Positions 9,189 through 18,715 of a stretch of 64,000 bases of DNA are shown here, one piece after another. This stretch comes from Gynuella sunshinyii YC6258 (GTDB lineage: Bacteria; Pseudomonadota; Gammaproteobacteria; Pseudomonadales; Natronospirillaceae), in contig NZ_CP007142.1 of NCBI RefSeq assembly GCF_000940805.1, forward strand, positions 6,114,593 through 6,178,592, given 5' to 3'. The notes under the pieces are model-generated. The model saw nothing but the letters and a program-made list of their open reading frames with translations. It searched no databases and was not told the DNA's origin. The translations under genes were made by a program, and so were the position numbers. Within the stretch, counting starts at the first letter, position 1. Every line of letters begins with the position of its first letter.

Positions 9189-12100
9189 ATGGCTAAAACA
9201 AAACTCAGGCAGGTCACCATCGATGGCGGCGAAGCAACCGCCTACGTGGCGTATCGTGTGAACGAAGTCTGTGCCATCTATCCGATTACCCCCTCTTCTC
9301 CCATGGCCGAGTTTGCCGACCAGTGGGCCAGCCAGGACATCAAAAATATCTGGGGCGAAGTGCCACTGATTGCTGAAATGCAAAGTGAAGGTGGTGCTGC
9401 CGGGACCGTCCACGGCGCTCTGCAGACCGGTGCCCTCACCACGACTTTCACCGCCTCCCAGGGCCTGATGTTGATGATCCCGAACATGTACAAAATCGCC
9501 GGGGAACTGACGCCGGCCGTGTTTCATGTTGCGGCCCGTTCACTGGCGGCGCAGGGCTTGTCGATCTTCGGGGATCACCAGGATGTCATGGCCGTGAGGA
9601 TGACCGGTTTCGCCCAGCTGGCATCCTCCACCGTGCAGGAATGTCATGACATGGCACTGGTGGCTCAGTCTGCCACGTTGAAAAGCCGGGTGCCGGTGGT
9701 GCATTTTTTTGATGGTTTCAGAACCTCTCACGAGGTCTCCAAAATCACTCTGCTGGAAGACCGGCATATTCGCGCCATGATCGATGACAAGCTGGTGTTT
9801 GCTCATCGCCTGAGAGCATTGAATCCGGATCGTCCGCACATGCGCGGTACCGCTCAAAACCCCGATACCTATTTCCAGGGACGGGAGAGCGTCAACAACT
9901 ACTATCGTGATGCCATTGGCATCTATGAAGAAACCCTGGAACAGTTTGCCACTCTCACAGGCCGACGTTATCAGCTGTTCGAATACTACGGCAACCCCAA
10001 AGCCGAACGGGTGATCGTAATTATGGGATCAGGCGCAGAAACCGCCATTTCCACCGCCGACTATTTGAATCAAAACGGCGATTCCGTCGGGGTGTTAAAA
10101 GTCCGCTTATACCGGCCTTTCAGTGCCCGCCATTTTCTCGCGGCACTGCCTGCGCAGGTCAAACGGATCGCGGTTCTGGACCGAACCAAAGAACCGGGCT
10201 GCGAAGGTGAACCGCTGTATAAAGATGTCGTCACCGAACTCGCTCAGGCCATTGTTCGTGGCGAACGGAAAACCATGCCGACCGTCATTGGTGGACGCTA
10301 TGGTCTTTCCAGCAAGGAATTTACCCCCGCCATGGTGGCCAGGGTATTTGCTGAACTGCTGCAGGAAAAACCCAAAAACGACTTCACCATCGGTATCATT
10401 GATGACCGCTCCCATACCAGTCTCGATGATGTCGAAGCACTGGACATAGAACCTGAGGATACCGTTCGAGCATTGTTTTTCGGTCTCGGCTCAGATGGCA
10501 CCGTGGGTGCCAATAAAAACAGCATCAAAATCATTGGTGATGAAGAAGGTTACTTTGCCCAGGGATATTTCGTTTACGATTCCAAAAAAGCCGGCAGCAT
10601 GACCACTTCGCATCTGCGCTTCGGGCCGCATCCGATACAGGCACCGTATCTGATTCAATCCGCCGGTTTTATCGCCTGTCATCAGTTCAACTTTATTGAC
10701 CATGTTGAAATGCTGGATCGCGCCCGTCGCGGTGCTACATTTTTGTTGAACAGCCCCTACGACAAAGACGAGGTATGGGATAAATTGCCGCGTCATGTAC
10801 AGCAGGACATTATCAATAAAGATATCCAGTTCTACGTGATAGATGGTGCCAAGGTTGCCCGCTCGGTAGGCATGGGCCGACGCATCAACACAGTCATGCA
10901 AACCTGTTTCTTTGCACTGTCAGGTGTGATGGAAAAAGATCAGGCAATTGAGAAAATCAAACAGGCGGCTAAAAAAACCTACAGTCGCAAAGGCGAGGAA
11001 ATTGTTAAACGCAACTTTGCCGCCATCGATCAGGCACTGGCACATTTGCAGCAGGTTAACTATCCGAAACAGGTCACCAGTGAGTACGATCCGGATCCAA
11101 TGGCGGCATTCGAGCAGGCACCGGATTTCGTCAAACAGGTGACCAGCGAAATCATTCACGGTCGTGGCGATCTGATTCCGGTATCACTATTGCCTGATGA
11201 CGGCACCTTCCCGACCGCCACCACCAAATGGGAAAAACGCAATATCGCTCAGGATATTCCCATCTGGGAACCATCATTGTGTATTCAATGTGGCAACTGC
11301 TCGATAGTCTGCCCACACGCAGCTATCCGGGCAAAATTCTACAACGAAGAGGTATTGACTGACGCGCCGGAAGCATTCCGTTCGGCCGAGGTCAGCGCCC
11401 GCGGATTCCCGGATATACGTTACACTTTGCAGGTTTATCCGGAAGACTGTACCGGCTGCGGATTGTGTGTACGCGCCTGCCCGGCTCAGGATCCCATGGA
11501 CGAACATCATCACGCCATCAACATGGCCGACAAGGAAACCTGGCTGAGTACCGAAAAAGCCGGACTGCAGTTCTTTGAACAATTACCTTACAACGATCGC
11601 AACCGGGTTGATTTCTCCAACGTGCGCGGCGTGCAGTATTTACAACCCTTGTTCGAATTCAGCGGAGCCTGTTCCGGCTGTGGCGAAACGCCTTATCTGA
11701 AACTGATCAGCCAGTTGTTCGGTGACCGTTCGCTCATTGCCAACGCCACCGGCTGCTCTTCCATTTACGGTGGAAACCTGCCGACGACTCCCTGGAGTCA
11801 GAACAGCGAAGGTAAAGGACCGGCATGGGCCAACTCTCTGTTTGAAGACAATGCCGAGTTTGGCTTTGGTTACCGGCTGACAGTGGATCAGCATACCCGA
11901 CTGGCACAAACCCGGTTACAGGAGCTGGCGTCTGAGATCGGCCCGGACCTGGTGGCCCAGACTCTGAATGCTCCCCAGACACTGGAAAGTGAAATCATTC
12001 AACAGCGTCGCAGAGTGGCGGGCATCCGTGAAAAACTGGAGCAGCTGGATAACCCCAAAGCACAGGAACTGCTGTCTGTGATCGACCACCTGGTCCGTCG

Positions 12101-12773
12101 CAGTATCTGGATTGTTGGCGGTGACGGCTGGGCTTATGACATCGGTTATGGTGGTGTCGATCATGTCCTGGCAAGCGGTCGAAACGTTAACGTGCTGGTG
12201 ATGGATACGGAGGTTTACTCCAACACCGGTGGCCAGGCATCCAAAGCCACGCCTATCGGTGCAGTCGCCAAGTTCGCAGCGGGCGGTAAGGTGGTGCCAC
12301 AAAAAGACCTGAGTCTGCAGGCCATTGCCTACGGTAATGTCTATGTCGCCAGAGTCGCACTGGGTGCTAATCCACAACAAACCTTGCAGGCTTTCCGTGA
12401 AGCAGAACGTTATGATGGTCCTTCACTGATCATCGCCTACAGCCACTGCATTGAACACGGCATCAATATGGATGAAGGTCTGGAGCAACAGCGTTTGGCC
12501 GTTAAAGCCGGTTATTGGCCGTTGTATCGCTATAACCCGGCACTGCACAGTGCCGGAAAAAATCCGTTTATTCTGGACTCCCTCAGACCCACCATCGACG
12601 TCAAGGATTATGCTTATCGTGAGAACCGCTACAAGGTACTCAGAGATCGCAATCCGGAAGAGGCGGATCGGTTGATGCAACTGGCACAACAGGTCGTCAA
12701 TCAAAAATGGTCTGTGTACGAGGAAATGGCCACACGCTCAGCCGACGAGTTTATTCCGGATACCCGGATGTAA
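9189..12773 (+). CDS. nifJ: Pyruvate:ferredoxin (flavodoxin) oxidoreductase
   Basis: Single-chain enzyme of 1194 residues, the normal length for homodimeric PFOR, converting pyruvate and CoA to acetyl-CoA and CO2 with reduction of ferredoxin or flavodoxin. The N-terminus carries the pyruvate-binding signature YPITPSSPMAE. The middle has two [4Fe-4S] motifs, CIQCGNCSIVCP and CTGCGLCVRACP, and the C-terminal third has CSGCGETPY and the thiamine-diphosphate region GGDGWAYDIGYGG...NTGGQASKATP. The ATG is preceded by GAGGAGATCACC, a strong ribosome site, 10 bases after the partner oxidoreductase, so the two form an operon. PFOR is often associated with anaerobic or microaerobic life; here it sits among otherwise aerobic genes. 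Confidence 0.96.
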   Translation: MAKTKLRQVTIDGGEATAYVAYRVNEVCAIYPITPSSPMAEFADQWASQDIKNIWGEVPLIAEMQSEGGAAGTVHGALQTGALTTTFTASQGLMLMIPNMYKIAGELTPAVFHVAARSLAAQGLSIFGDHQDVMAVRMTGFAQLASSTVQECHDMALVAQSATLKSRVPVVHFFDGFRTSHEVSKITLLEDRHIRAMIDDKLVFAHRLRALNPDRPHMRGTAQNPDTYFQGRESVNNYYRDAIGIYEETLEQFATLTGRRYQLFEYYGNPKAERVIVIMGSGAETAISTADYLNQNGDSVGVLKVRLYRPFSARHFLAALPAQVKRIAVLDRTKEPGCEGEPLYKDVVTELAQAIVRGERKTMPTVIGGRYGLSSKEFTPAMVARVFAELLQEKPKNDFTIGIIDDRSHTSLDDVEALDIEPEDTVRALFFGLGSDGTVGANKNSIKIIGDEEGYFAQGYFVYDSKKAGSMTTSHLRFGPHPIQAPYLIQSAGFIACHQFNFIDHVEMLDRARRGATFLLNSPYDKDEVWDKLPRHVQQDIINKDIQFYVIDGAKVARSVGMGRRINTVMQTCFFALSGVMEKDQAIEKIKQAAKKTYSRKGEEIVKRNFAAIDQALAHLQQVNYPKQVTSEYDPDPMAAFEQAPDFVKQVTSEIIHGRGDLIPVSLLPDDGTFPTATTKWEKRNIAQDIPIWEPSLCIQCGNCSIVCPHAAIRAKFYNEEVLTDAPEAFRSAEVSARGFPDIRYTLQVYPEDCTGCGLCVRACPAQDPMDEHHHAINMADKETWLSTEKAGLQFFEQLPYNDRNRVDFSNVRGVQYLQPLFEFSGACSGCGETPYLKLISQLFGDRSLIANATGCSSIYGGNLPTTPWSQNSEGKGPAWANSLFEDNAEFGFGYRLTVDQHTRLAQTRLQELASEIGPDLVAQTLNAPQTLESEIIQQRRRVAGIREKLEQLDNPKAQELLSVIDHLVRRSIWIVGGDGWAYDIGYGGVDHVLASGRNVNVLVMDTEVYSNTGGQASKATPIGAVAKFAAGGKVVPQKDLSLQAIAYGNVYVARVALGANPQQTLQAFREAERYDGPSLIIAYSHCIEHGINMDEGLEQQRLAVKAGYWPLYRYNPALHSAGKNPFILDSLRPTIDVKDYAYRENRYKVLRDRNPEEADRLMQLAQQVVNQKWSVYEEMATRSADEFIPDTRM

Positions 12774-12784
12774 GGTGTTCACCA

Positions 12785-12811
12785 GGCAGACTGCGTCCAG
12801 CGCAGTCTGCC
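12785..12811 (+). terminator. Hairpin after nifJ
   Basis: An 11-bp perfect inverted repeat (GGCAGACTGCG / CGCAGTCTGCC, loop TCCAG) begins 11 bases after the nifJ stop. The T-run after it is weak, so it may be a terminator or an mRNA-stabilising 3' hairpin. Confidence 0.6.
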
Positions 12812-13015
12812 ATCCTTTCAGAAGCCTCCCAACACTGTTTCCCTGCTATTAACCGACCCCTTCTATAAACCCTTACCTGCAAATATTTGCTCTAGCCCAT
12901 TCACATCAAACCGGGCATTGACGATACCCATCAAATAACATAGCTTTAAAAGGAGTTTCGATTCGCATACCCGGAAATATTTCAATAAAAATAAAACATC
13001 AAAAAAAGGGCAAAT

Positions 13016-13870
13016 ATGAAACACTTTAAAACATCTATTTTCACATTTACAAAACCCGCATACCCGATAATTTCAAAAAAGCTGAAACACATGCTCGTCG
13101 GCATTGGTTTTATCAGCAGCACCTTGATGTCGTGTACCGGTCTGGAGACACAAACCATGTCAGACTCAGCCACCTTGCAAATATTCATGGCCGGCGATTC
13201 CACCATGGCCATCAAGGATCCCTCCGACTACCCGGAAACGGGCTGGGGCGTTCCCTTTGCCAATTTTTTCGATAACTCCGTCAAAGTGATTAATCTGGCC
13301 AGAAATGGCCGCAGCACTAAAACCTTCATTTCTGAAGGGCGATGGCAGACCGTTACCGACAACATTCACGCTGATGACTATGTCTTTATCCAGTTTGGTC
13401 ATAACGATGAAGTACCCAGCAAGGTCGATCGATACACCACTCCGGACGAGTACAAAGCCAATTTGAACCGTTTTATCAAGGATGTGGAAACTGCCGGCGC
13501 TCATGCGATCTTGATGACACCAGTAGTACGCAGAAAATTTGATGAGAGCGACCATTTGGTATCGACCCACCCTTACGCCCAACTGGTACGTGAAGTGGCG
13601 GCAGAACATCCGGAAGTCACCTTCATCGATATGGAAAAAATCACCCATGATTATTTCGAAAACCTGGGACCCAAAGACTCATCATTGCGATTCATGCACC
13701 TGCAACCAGGTGTTCATCCCAACTATCCCGATGGTAGAACTGACAATACCCATTACACCGAATTTGGTGCCCGTGAAGTGGCCCAGCTGGTTTTGACAGA
13801 ACTCAGGAAAATCAACTATCCATTGATAACACACATTCGCGCAGCAGATCCAAAGCACCTGAAAAAATAG
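13016..13870 (+). CDS. Rhamnogalacturonan acetylesterase-like SGNH hydrolase lipoprotein (CE12-like)
   Basis: 284 residues. The SGNH blocks are in order: AGDSTM (nucleophile Ser), NLARNGRST, QFGHND and, near the C-terminus, DNTHYTEFG with the catalytic Asp/His pair. This spacing matches rhamnogalacturonan acetylesterases, which remove acetyl groups from pectin. A hydrophobic stretch at 26-39 ending in the lipobox LMSC (Cys40) indicates an exported lipoprotein. The N-terminal 25 residues before Met26 are long for a signal peptide, so translation may start at base 13091 instead. It stands alone between nifJ and a convergent VOC gene. Substrate is inferred from the family; other acetylated polysaccharides are possible. 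Confidence 0.85.
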   Translation: MKHFKTSIFTFTKPAYPIISKKLKHMLVGIGFISSTLMSCTGLETQTMSDSATLQIFMAGDSTMAIKDPSDYPETGWGVPFANFFDNSVKVINLARNGRSTKTFISEGRWQTVTDNIHADDYVFIQFGHNDEVPSKVDRYTTPDEYKANLNRFIKDVETAGAHAILMTPVVRRKFDESDHLVSTHPYAQLVREVAAEHPEVTFIDMEKITHDYFENLGPKDSSLRFMHLQPGVHPNYPDGRTDNTHYTEFGAREVAQLVLTELRKINYPLITHIRAADPKHLKK

Positions 13871-13922
13871 TATTCATTCACCCTCCCGCAGTCGTGATCA
13901 CGGACCTGCATATCTGGGCAGT

Positions 13923-13954
13923 TTTGCCAAATAACGAAAAAGTTATTTGGCAAA
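13923..13954. terminator. Perfect 13-bp hairpin between convergent genes
   Basis: TTTGCCAAATAAC and its exact complement flank the loop GAAAAA. The right arm contains the stop codon of the convergent VOC gene. No long T-tract follows on either strand, so bidirectional termination is likely but not certain. Confidence 0.6.
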
Positions 13955-14368
13955 CAGCTGACTCAGGTCCTTGAAGGCCTTGAACTCCAGAGCATTGCCA
14001 CACGGGTCGAACAGGAACATGGTGCCCTGTTCACCCACCTGACCTTTGAAACGCACATAAGGCTCGATCACAAACTGAATATCGAACGATCTCAACCGCT
14101 CTGCCAGTGCTTCCCACTGAGACCATTCCAGTACTACACCAAAATGCGGTACCGGGACATCGTGACCATCCACCGCGTTAGTGTGTGCCTGTTGCTGTGC
14201 CGGGGTCTGAGGGTGTTCATGGATGACCAGCTGATGCCCAAAAAAATTGAAATCGACCCAGTGATCGGAAGATCGGCCTTCTTCCAGACCAAATACCTGG
14301 GCATAAAAATTTCGGGCGGCGCTGAGGTCATACACCGGAATAGCCAGGTGAAAAGGTTGAAGACTCAT
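13943..14368 (-). CDS. VOC (glyoxalase/bleomycin-resistance) family protein
   Basis: 141 residues with the vicinal oxygen chelate beta-alpha-beta-beta-beta pattern. It opens with [18 protein letters not shown], has GHQLVIHEH in the middle and ends with [16 protein letters not shown], the usual closing strand with a metal-ligand Glu. The family covers glyoxalases, dioxygenases and resistance proteins; the sequence does not settle the substrate. It is a single gene whose stop codon lies inside a hairpin shared with the convergent esterase gene. Confidence 0.85.
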   Translation of the reverse strand: MSLQPFHLAIPVYDLSAARNFYAQVFGLEEGRSSDHWVDFNFFGHQLVIHEHPQTPAQQQAHTNAVDGHDVPVPHFGVVLEWSQWEALAERLRSFDIQFVIEPYVRFKGQVGEQGTMFLFDPCGNALEFKAFKDLSQLFAK

Positions 14369-14473
14369 ACAAATTACTCACTCTATGTTTGCGGATGAAT
14401 CGATCAGGATGGCAGTCAAAGATAACTGTTTAACATGAAAACCACTTACTTTGCGGATTACCATCCAGATCGG

Positions 14474-15103
14474 CTAACTCAATGTATCAGATGATACTTC
14501 ATGAATACCCGGCTCAGCACGAATGGCAGCATCCAGCAAGGCTCGGGCAATATTGTCCGCCGGATTACAGCGCCATCGCCGGGGCAAAACCGGCGTCAGC
14601 ATCGTCAGCAGTATCTGCATACTCCGTTCTCCCAAACGAAACTCAGCCCGCTGACCGCTGATCAATCCCGGTCGGACCAAGGTGACAGAGGCAAACGACA
14701 GCGCCAGCAGGTCTCGCTCCAATTCGCCTTTGACCCGGTTATAAAAGAACCGGGAATCCGTATCTGCACCCATGGCTGAATTGAGCACATAACAACCGCC
14801 ACCGTAACGCTGTACCTGACGGGCAACGGCCAGAGGATAGTCATGATCAATACGATAAAACATCTCGCGGGAACCTGCCGTTTTCAGAGTTGAACCCAAT
14901 GTGCAGATAACCGCATCGCACTGCCAAAGCTCAGCATCATCGGGTAACTGGTCAAAATCGACACGATGACATTGCAGTTTTCCAACCGATGCCATGGGTT
15001 TGCGTGCCAGCACCGTTATGTGACTGACCCGGGGATCCGCTTGTGCCTGCGTCAGCACTTGCTGGCCAACCAGACCGGTCGCCCCCACCAACAGTAGTTT
15101 CAT
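14474..15103 (-). CDS. NAD(P)H-binding SDR-like oxidoreductase (HTATIP2/NmrA-like)
   Basis: 209 residues beginning with the dinucleotide-binding motif LLLVGATGLVGQQVL. DAVICTLGSTLKTAGS and YVLNSAMGADTDSRFFYNRVKGELER resemble the atypical short-chain dehydrogenases of the HTATIP2/NmrA group, with YNRVKGE in the place of the YxxxK motif. The role is probably a small-molecule reductase or redox sensor; no substrate can be inferred. It is transcribed away from the malic enzyme gene. Confidence 0.8.
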   Translation of the reverse strand: MKLLLVGATGLVGQQVLTQAQADPRVSHITVLARKPMASVGKLQCHRVDFDQLPDDAELWQCDAVICTLGSTLKTAGSREMFYRIDHDYPLAVARQVQRYGGGCYVLNSAMGADTDSRFFYNRVKGELERDLLALSFASVTLVRPGLISGQRAEFRLGERSMQILLTMLTPVLPRRWRCNPADNIARALLDAAIRAEPGIHEVSSDTLS

Positions 15104-15518
15104 AGACTCACCTCACCAGACATCCTTGCGACAAACGTTGCCAGCCACGCACACCCGCCTTGTTCATCGACGTTGAAAGTCCCGCCAGTATAGGCAAGAT
15201 ACGACGGCTTTTCTTTACCTCCGGCAAATCAGCGACGTACGCTGTGTGGCAGATGCCCGACACTGTATTTTTTTGAAAGTGACTGAGATGGATCAGCCTG
15301 GGTCAATGAGGGCTAATGTACACTGGAGAACACGTTATAACCGCCGGCCCGAAGCATTTCATCACAAAACCATGTGACCCGGTTCACCTGTTCATCGCCG
15401 GATAGCCGGAGAACCTTCCAAAACAGCCTGAACATCCATAGGTTGACGGCATAAAAGCGTTATAATTTGCATTTCCGCACGATCTTTCTTTCACCTGCAG
15501 CCAGTATCGGAATTCAGT
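15104..15518. other. Divergent intergenic region upstream of malic enzyme
   Basis: 415 bases between divergent genes. A perfect TATAAT stands at 15461-15466, but the nearest TTGAC-like element (15443-15448) is only 12 bases away, so a standard promoter cannot be asserted. No coding region or repeat was recognised. Confidence 0.4.
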
Positions 15519-17123
15519 ATGAACAAAAAAGGTTTAGAAATTTTAAGTAACCCCAGAACCAATAAAGGCACCGCATTCACGCTGGAAGAGCGCCAGCAAC
15601 TGGGCTTAACCGGTCTGCTGCCTCCCGTGGTCAGCACTCAACAGCAACAGGTCAACCGTTCGCTGGCCAATCTGCGGAAAAAAGCCACCCCCATCGATCA
15701 ATACATCTCTCTGGCTGCGCTGCAAAAACGTAATGAGCGTGTTTACTATAAAATCCTGATTGATCATATCGAAGAATTTATGCCGGTGGTTTACACCCCA
15801 ACCGTTGGCAAGGCCTGTCAGGATTTTGCGATCAATTTCCGTGAAACCAATGGTTGCTACATTTCCTATAACGATCGCGGCAACGTTGAACAGCTGCTGC
15901 AAAACTGGCAGGAAGATGTCCGTCTGATCGTGGTAACCGATGGTGAACGGATTCTCGGCCTGGGAGATCTGGGCAGTAACGGCATGGGCATTCCAATCGG
16001 CAAACTGTCTTTGTATTGCGCCTGCGCCGGGGTTGATCCCGCCCACTGCATGCCGATCATGCTGGACGTGGGAACAGACAATGAAGAAGCCCGCGAAGAT
16101 CCATTCTATCTGGGCCTGCGTCAACCCCGTATCCGTGGCGAGGAATATGACGCATTTGTCGACGAATTCGTACAAGCCGTCAAACAACGTTTCCCCAATG
16201 CGCTGTTACAGTTTGAAGATTTCTCCACTCCCAATGCCGTCACCCTGCTGGAGCGTTATCGCGACCAGCTGCTGTGTTTCAATGACGATATCCAGGGCAC
16301 CGCTGCGGTGGCACTGGCCGGTCTGATGGCGGCTACCCGGATCAACGGCATGCAGCTGAAGGATATGCGTTTTATGTTCCTGGGCGCAGGTTCAGCGGCC
16401 ACCGGTATCGGTGATCTGGTGGCCAAAGCCATGCAGCGTCAGGGACTCAGTGCCGAAGAAGCCAATGCCCGCATGGTCTTTAACGACAGCAAGGGTCTGG
16501 TCGTTAAAAGCCGCGATTATATCAAGGAGCACGTGCGTCCTTTTGCCGCTGACATGGCTCCGATGACCGCTCTTGAAGCACTGAAAGAGTTTCGCCCGCA
16601 CGCGCTGATCGGAGCCACCGGCAGACCTGGCCTGATCACTCAGGAGATGGTGGAATTCATGACCGCCAACAACGAACATCCGATTGTGTTTGCACTTTCC
16701 AATCCGACCGCCAATGCCGAATGTACGGCAGAAAATGCCTATCAGTGGAGTAACGGACAGGCCGTATTTGCCAGTGGCAGCCCGTTTGATGTGGTCCACA
16801 TCAACGGTGGTGTGAAAGTTCCGGGTCAAGGCAATAATGCGTATATTTTCCCGGGCCTCGGCCTCGGCGCATTACTTTCCGGTGCCACTCGTATCAATGA
16901 CGACATGTTGATTTCAGCTGCCGAAACACTGGCTGCGGAGGTTTCTCAGAAGCAGATCGATCTGGGATGTTTGTATCCGCCACTGAAACAGATTCGTGAG
17001 GTGTCAGCCAAAATTGCCGTGGCTGTGGGTGAAAGTGCCCAACGCAACGGGCTATTGAAAGGTGACCTGCCGGAGCAGTTCGAAAACTTTGTAAAACAGC
17101 ATCAGTACGATCCAAGCTACTGA
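15519..17123 (+). CDS. maeA: NAD-dependent malic enzyme
   Basis: 534 residues, close to the length of large bacterial NAD-malic enzymes, which decarboxylate malate to pyruvate. The malic N-domain shows MPVVYTPTVGKAC and GLGDLGSNGMGIPIGK. The metal-binding region is FEDFSTPNA...CFNDDIQGTAAVALAG. The NAD domain has FLGAGSAATGIGD and ends with the usual ALSNPTANAECTAENAYQWS and FPGLGLGALLSGA. The gene is monocistronic, with a convergent neighbour downstream and a hairpin at 17138-17165. The assignment to the NAD rather than NADP class rests on overall length and similarity to the SfcA/MaeA type. Confidence 0.93.
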   Translation: MNKKGLEILSNPRTNKGTAFTLEERQQLGLTGLLPPVVSTQQQQVNRSLANLRKKATPIDQYISLAALQKRNERVYYKILIDHIEEFMPVVYTPTVGKACQDFAINFRETNGCYISYNDRGNVEQLLQNWQEDVRLIVVTDGERILGLGDLGSNGMGIPIGKLSLYCACAGVDPAHCMPIMLDVGTDNEEAREDPFYLGLRQPRIRGEEYDAFVDEFVQAVKQRFPNALLQFEDFSTPNAVTLLERYRDQLLCFNDDIQGTAAVALAGLMAATRINGMQLKDMRFMFLGAGSAATGIGDLVAKAMQRQGLSAEEANARMVFNDSKGLVVKSRDYIKEHVRPFAADMAPMTALEALKEFRPHALIGATGRPGLITQEMVEFMTANNEHPIVFALSNPTANAECTAENAYQWSNGQAVFASGSPFDVVHINGGVKVPGQGNNAYIFPGLGLGALLSGATRINDDMLISAAETLAAEVSQKQIDLGCLYPPLKQIREVSAKIAVAVGESAQRNGLLKGDLPEQFENFVKQHQYDPSY

Positions 17124-17137
17124 TCCATCATTTGATC

Positions 17138-17165
17138 GCAGCCCGTCACCACGGTGACAGGCTGC
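17138..17165. terminator. Hairpin between malic enzyme and convergent gene
   Basis: Inverted repeat GCAGCC-C-GTCACC, AC loop, GGTGAC-A-GGCTGC, that is 12 paired positions with one opposed mismatch. It lies between two convergent stop codons and probably ends transcription from either side; no T-tract is obvious. Confidence 0.55.
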
Positions 17166-17173
17166 TCTGAAGA

Positions 17174-18715
17174 TCAGCCCTGTCTGCGTCTGAGCAGCAT
17201 AACCAGTCCAAGCGCTAATACGCCCAAGCCCGCAGAGCCACCCCCTGATGAGTTGCCCGGGTTATCTGTTCCGGGTTTTTCCGCCCCAGGCTGTTCGCCC
17301 TCCGATGGCCAGGTTGGCCAGTCATCAATATGACCATCACCATCGCGGTCTGCCCAGGTTCTGCCCAGCAACAACATTCCCGGCGCTTCGGTATTGCTGC
17401 CAAACTGCCATAGAGTCTTACCCTCGGCATTATTGATCTGATCAAAACCCTCGTAACTCAAACCATTACAGCGGTTTGTGGCGCTGGTGGCGCATTGTAT
17501 GTCCACCAGGTCGAAATGTTGCTGCGCTGGCTCCTCGTAAGTACTTTTATAGCCACAGCCCTCGGTACGGCCCGCCAGATCTCTGGCCCAATAAATAGCA
17601 GCGTATTTCTGATCAACACTGCAGTAACCGACGACAGCACCAAGGCTAAACTCATTTTCCTCATCTTTCTGTAATTTAACCAGAGAGATGGCGCGAGACA
17701 GGCTACCTTCAGTCGCATATCCAAGTAACCCGCCAGCTTCCTGATATCCGGGGTACTTTCTATTAACCTTCAGCTCACCAGTCACCAGCAGATCCTCGAA
17801 GGTATCGTTGGATGAGCGACCAACGGCCCCGCCAACAAGATCAACTCCAGTACCATTTACTTCGGCCATTATGCGCTGATACTGACTGTCGCGACTGTTT
17901 CCAACGACAGCCCCAAGCCTGGTTTCGCCCTGAATGGACATCCGTGCCACGACATCGGTCATCGTTGCTTCGGCTAACTCACCAGCGACACCACCAATCC
18001 AGGTATCTCCAGACACATCGGCCTGCATAAACACACCGGAGACAACTGAACCTTCATCAACGATGCCTATCAGACCACCAACCGATCGGCAATCGTCTAC
18101 CTGATCACAAGGACCTTCTTCACCAGACGCAGTAACGGTTACCTGTGCGGCAATATTCTCAACCCGGGTTTTCCAGATATAACCAAGTAATGCTCCGGAT
18201 TCCCGCCCAATCGTCATGTCAGCCTGTAATTTAAGATCATGAATGTAGGCTTCTTCGGCATACCCAATCAGGGCTCCAAATTTCTCGCGTGGGCGCACCA
18301 TGAACAGATTCCGGAGGATATGACCGTTTCCATTCAGTTCGGCCGTGAATTTAGGTGAAAAACCACCTATCGGTTCCCAACCGGCCCCTTCATTCCAATA
18401 CCGATCACCGGCGTCGATGCGGCCATTGCCATTGGTATCGAAATCCAGATCCGCCACCAGTTCATAACCGCGGCAACCGGATTCAGGACAGCCAGTACTG
18501 ACTCCGTACAGCGTATGTCCCTGAAATAATTCAAACAAACCAACAGTATCGTAATTATTACGAATCTCGTTCAGATCCTGCAGATCCTCGATTTCGATCA
18601 GGCCATCATCATCAAGATCATAATCCTGACGTTCTGCAGCATGGACGGGGGATACGGAGAAACAGGTCAATGCGACCAGCGATAATGCCGGCAATGACCG
18701 ATTGATAGTACGCAT
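17174..18715 (-). CDS. Secreted GLUG-repeat-like protein with GlyGly-CTERM (rhombosortase) sorting tail
   Basis: 513 residues from the ATG at 18715, which has AAGGAAG six bases upstream; a GTG six bases earlier is the alternative. It has a signal peptide ending near SPVHA. The next segment, rich in Asp (DYDLDDDGLIEIEDL), is common in this class. The middle holds repeated Gly-rich units such as GALIGYAEEA, GGLIGIVDEG, GGVAGELAEA and GGLLGYATEG, resembling GLUG repeats. The C-terminus is a textbook GlyGly-CTERM signal: a proline/Gly/Ser linker, SSGGGSAGLG, a hydrophobic helix, then RRRQG. Such proteins are cleaved by rhombosortase and handled by type II secretion. Function is otherwise unknown, probably surface-associated binding or adhesion. 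No rhombosortase gene lies in this window. Confidence 0.85.
   Translation of the reverse strand: MRTINRSLPALSLVALTCFSVSPVHAAERQDYDLDDDGLIEIEDLQDLNEIRNNYDTVGLFELFQGHTLYGVSTGCPESGCRGYELVADLDFDTNGNGRIDAGDRYWNEGAGWEPIGGFSPKFTAELNGNGHILRNLFMVRPREKFGALIGYAEEAYIHDLKLQADMTIGRESGALLGYIWKTRVENIAAQVTVTASGEEGPCDQVDDCRSVGGLIGIVDEGSVVSGVFMQADVSGDTWIGGVAGELAEATMTDVVARMSIQGETRLGAVVGNSRDSQYQRIMAEVNGTGVDLVGGAVGRSSNDTFEDLLVTGELKVNRKYPGYQEAGGLLGYATEGSLSRAISLVKLQKDEENEFSLGAVVGYCSVDQKYAAIYWARDLAGRTEGCGYKSTYEEPAQQHFDLVDIQCATSATNRCNGLSYEGFDQINNAEGKTLWQFGSNTEAPGMLLLGRTWADRDGDGHIDDWPTWPSEGEQPGAEKPGTDNPGNSSGGGSAGLGVLALGLVMLLRRRQG

Noticed and set aside
15443-15466. TTGACG followed by TATAAT before malic enzyme
   Set aside because: The spacing is 12 bases, too short for a sigma-70 promoter; only the TATAAT could be part of one.
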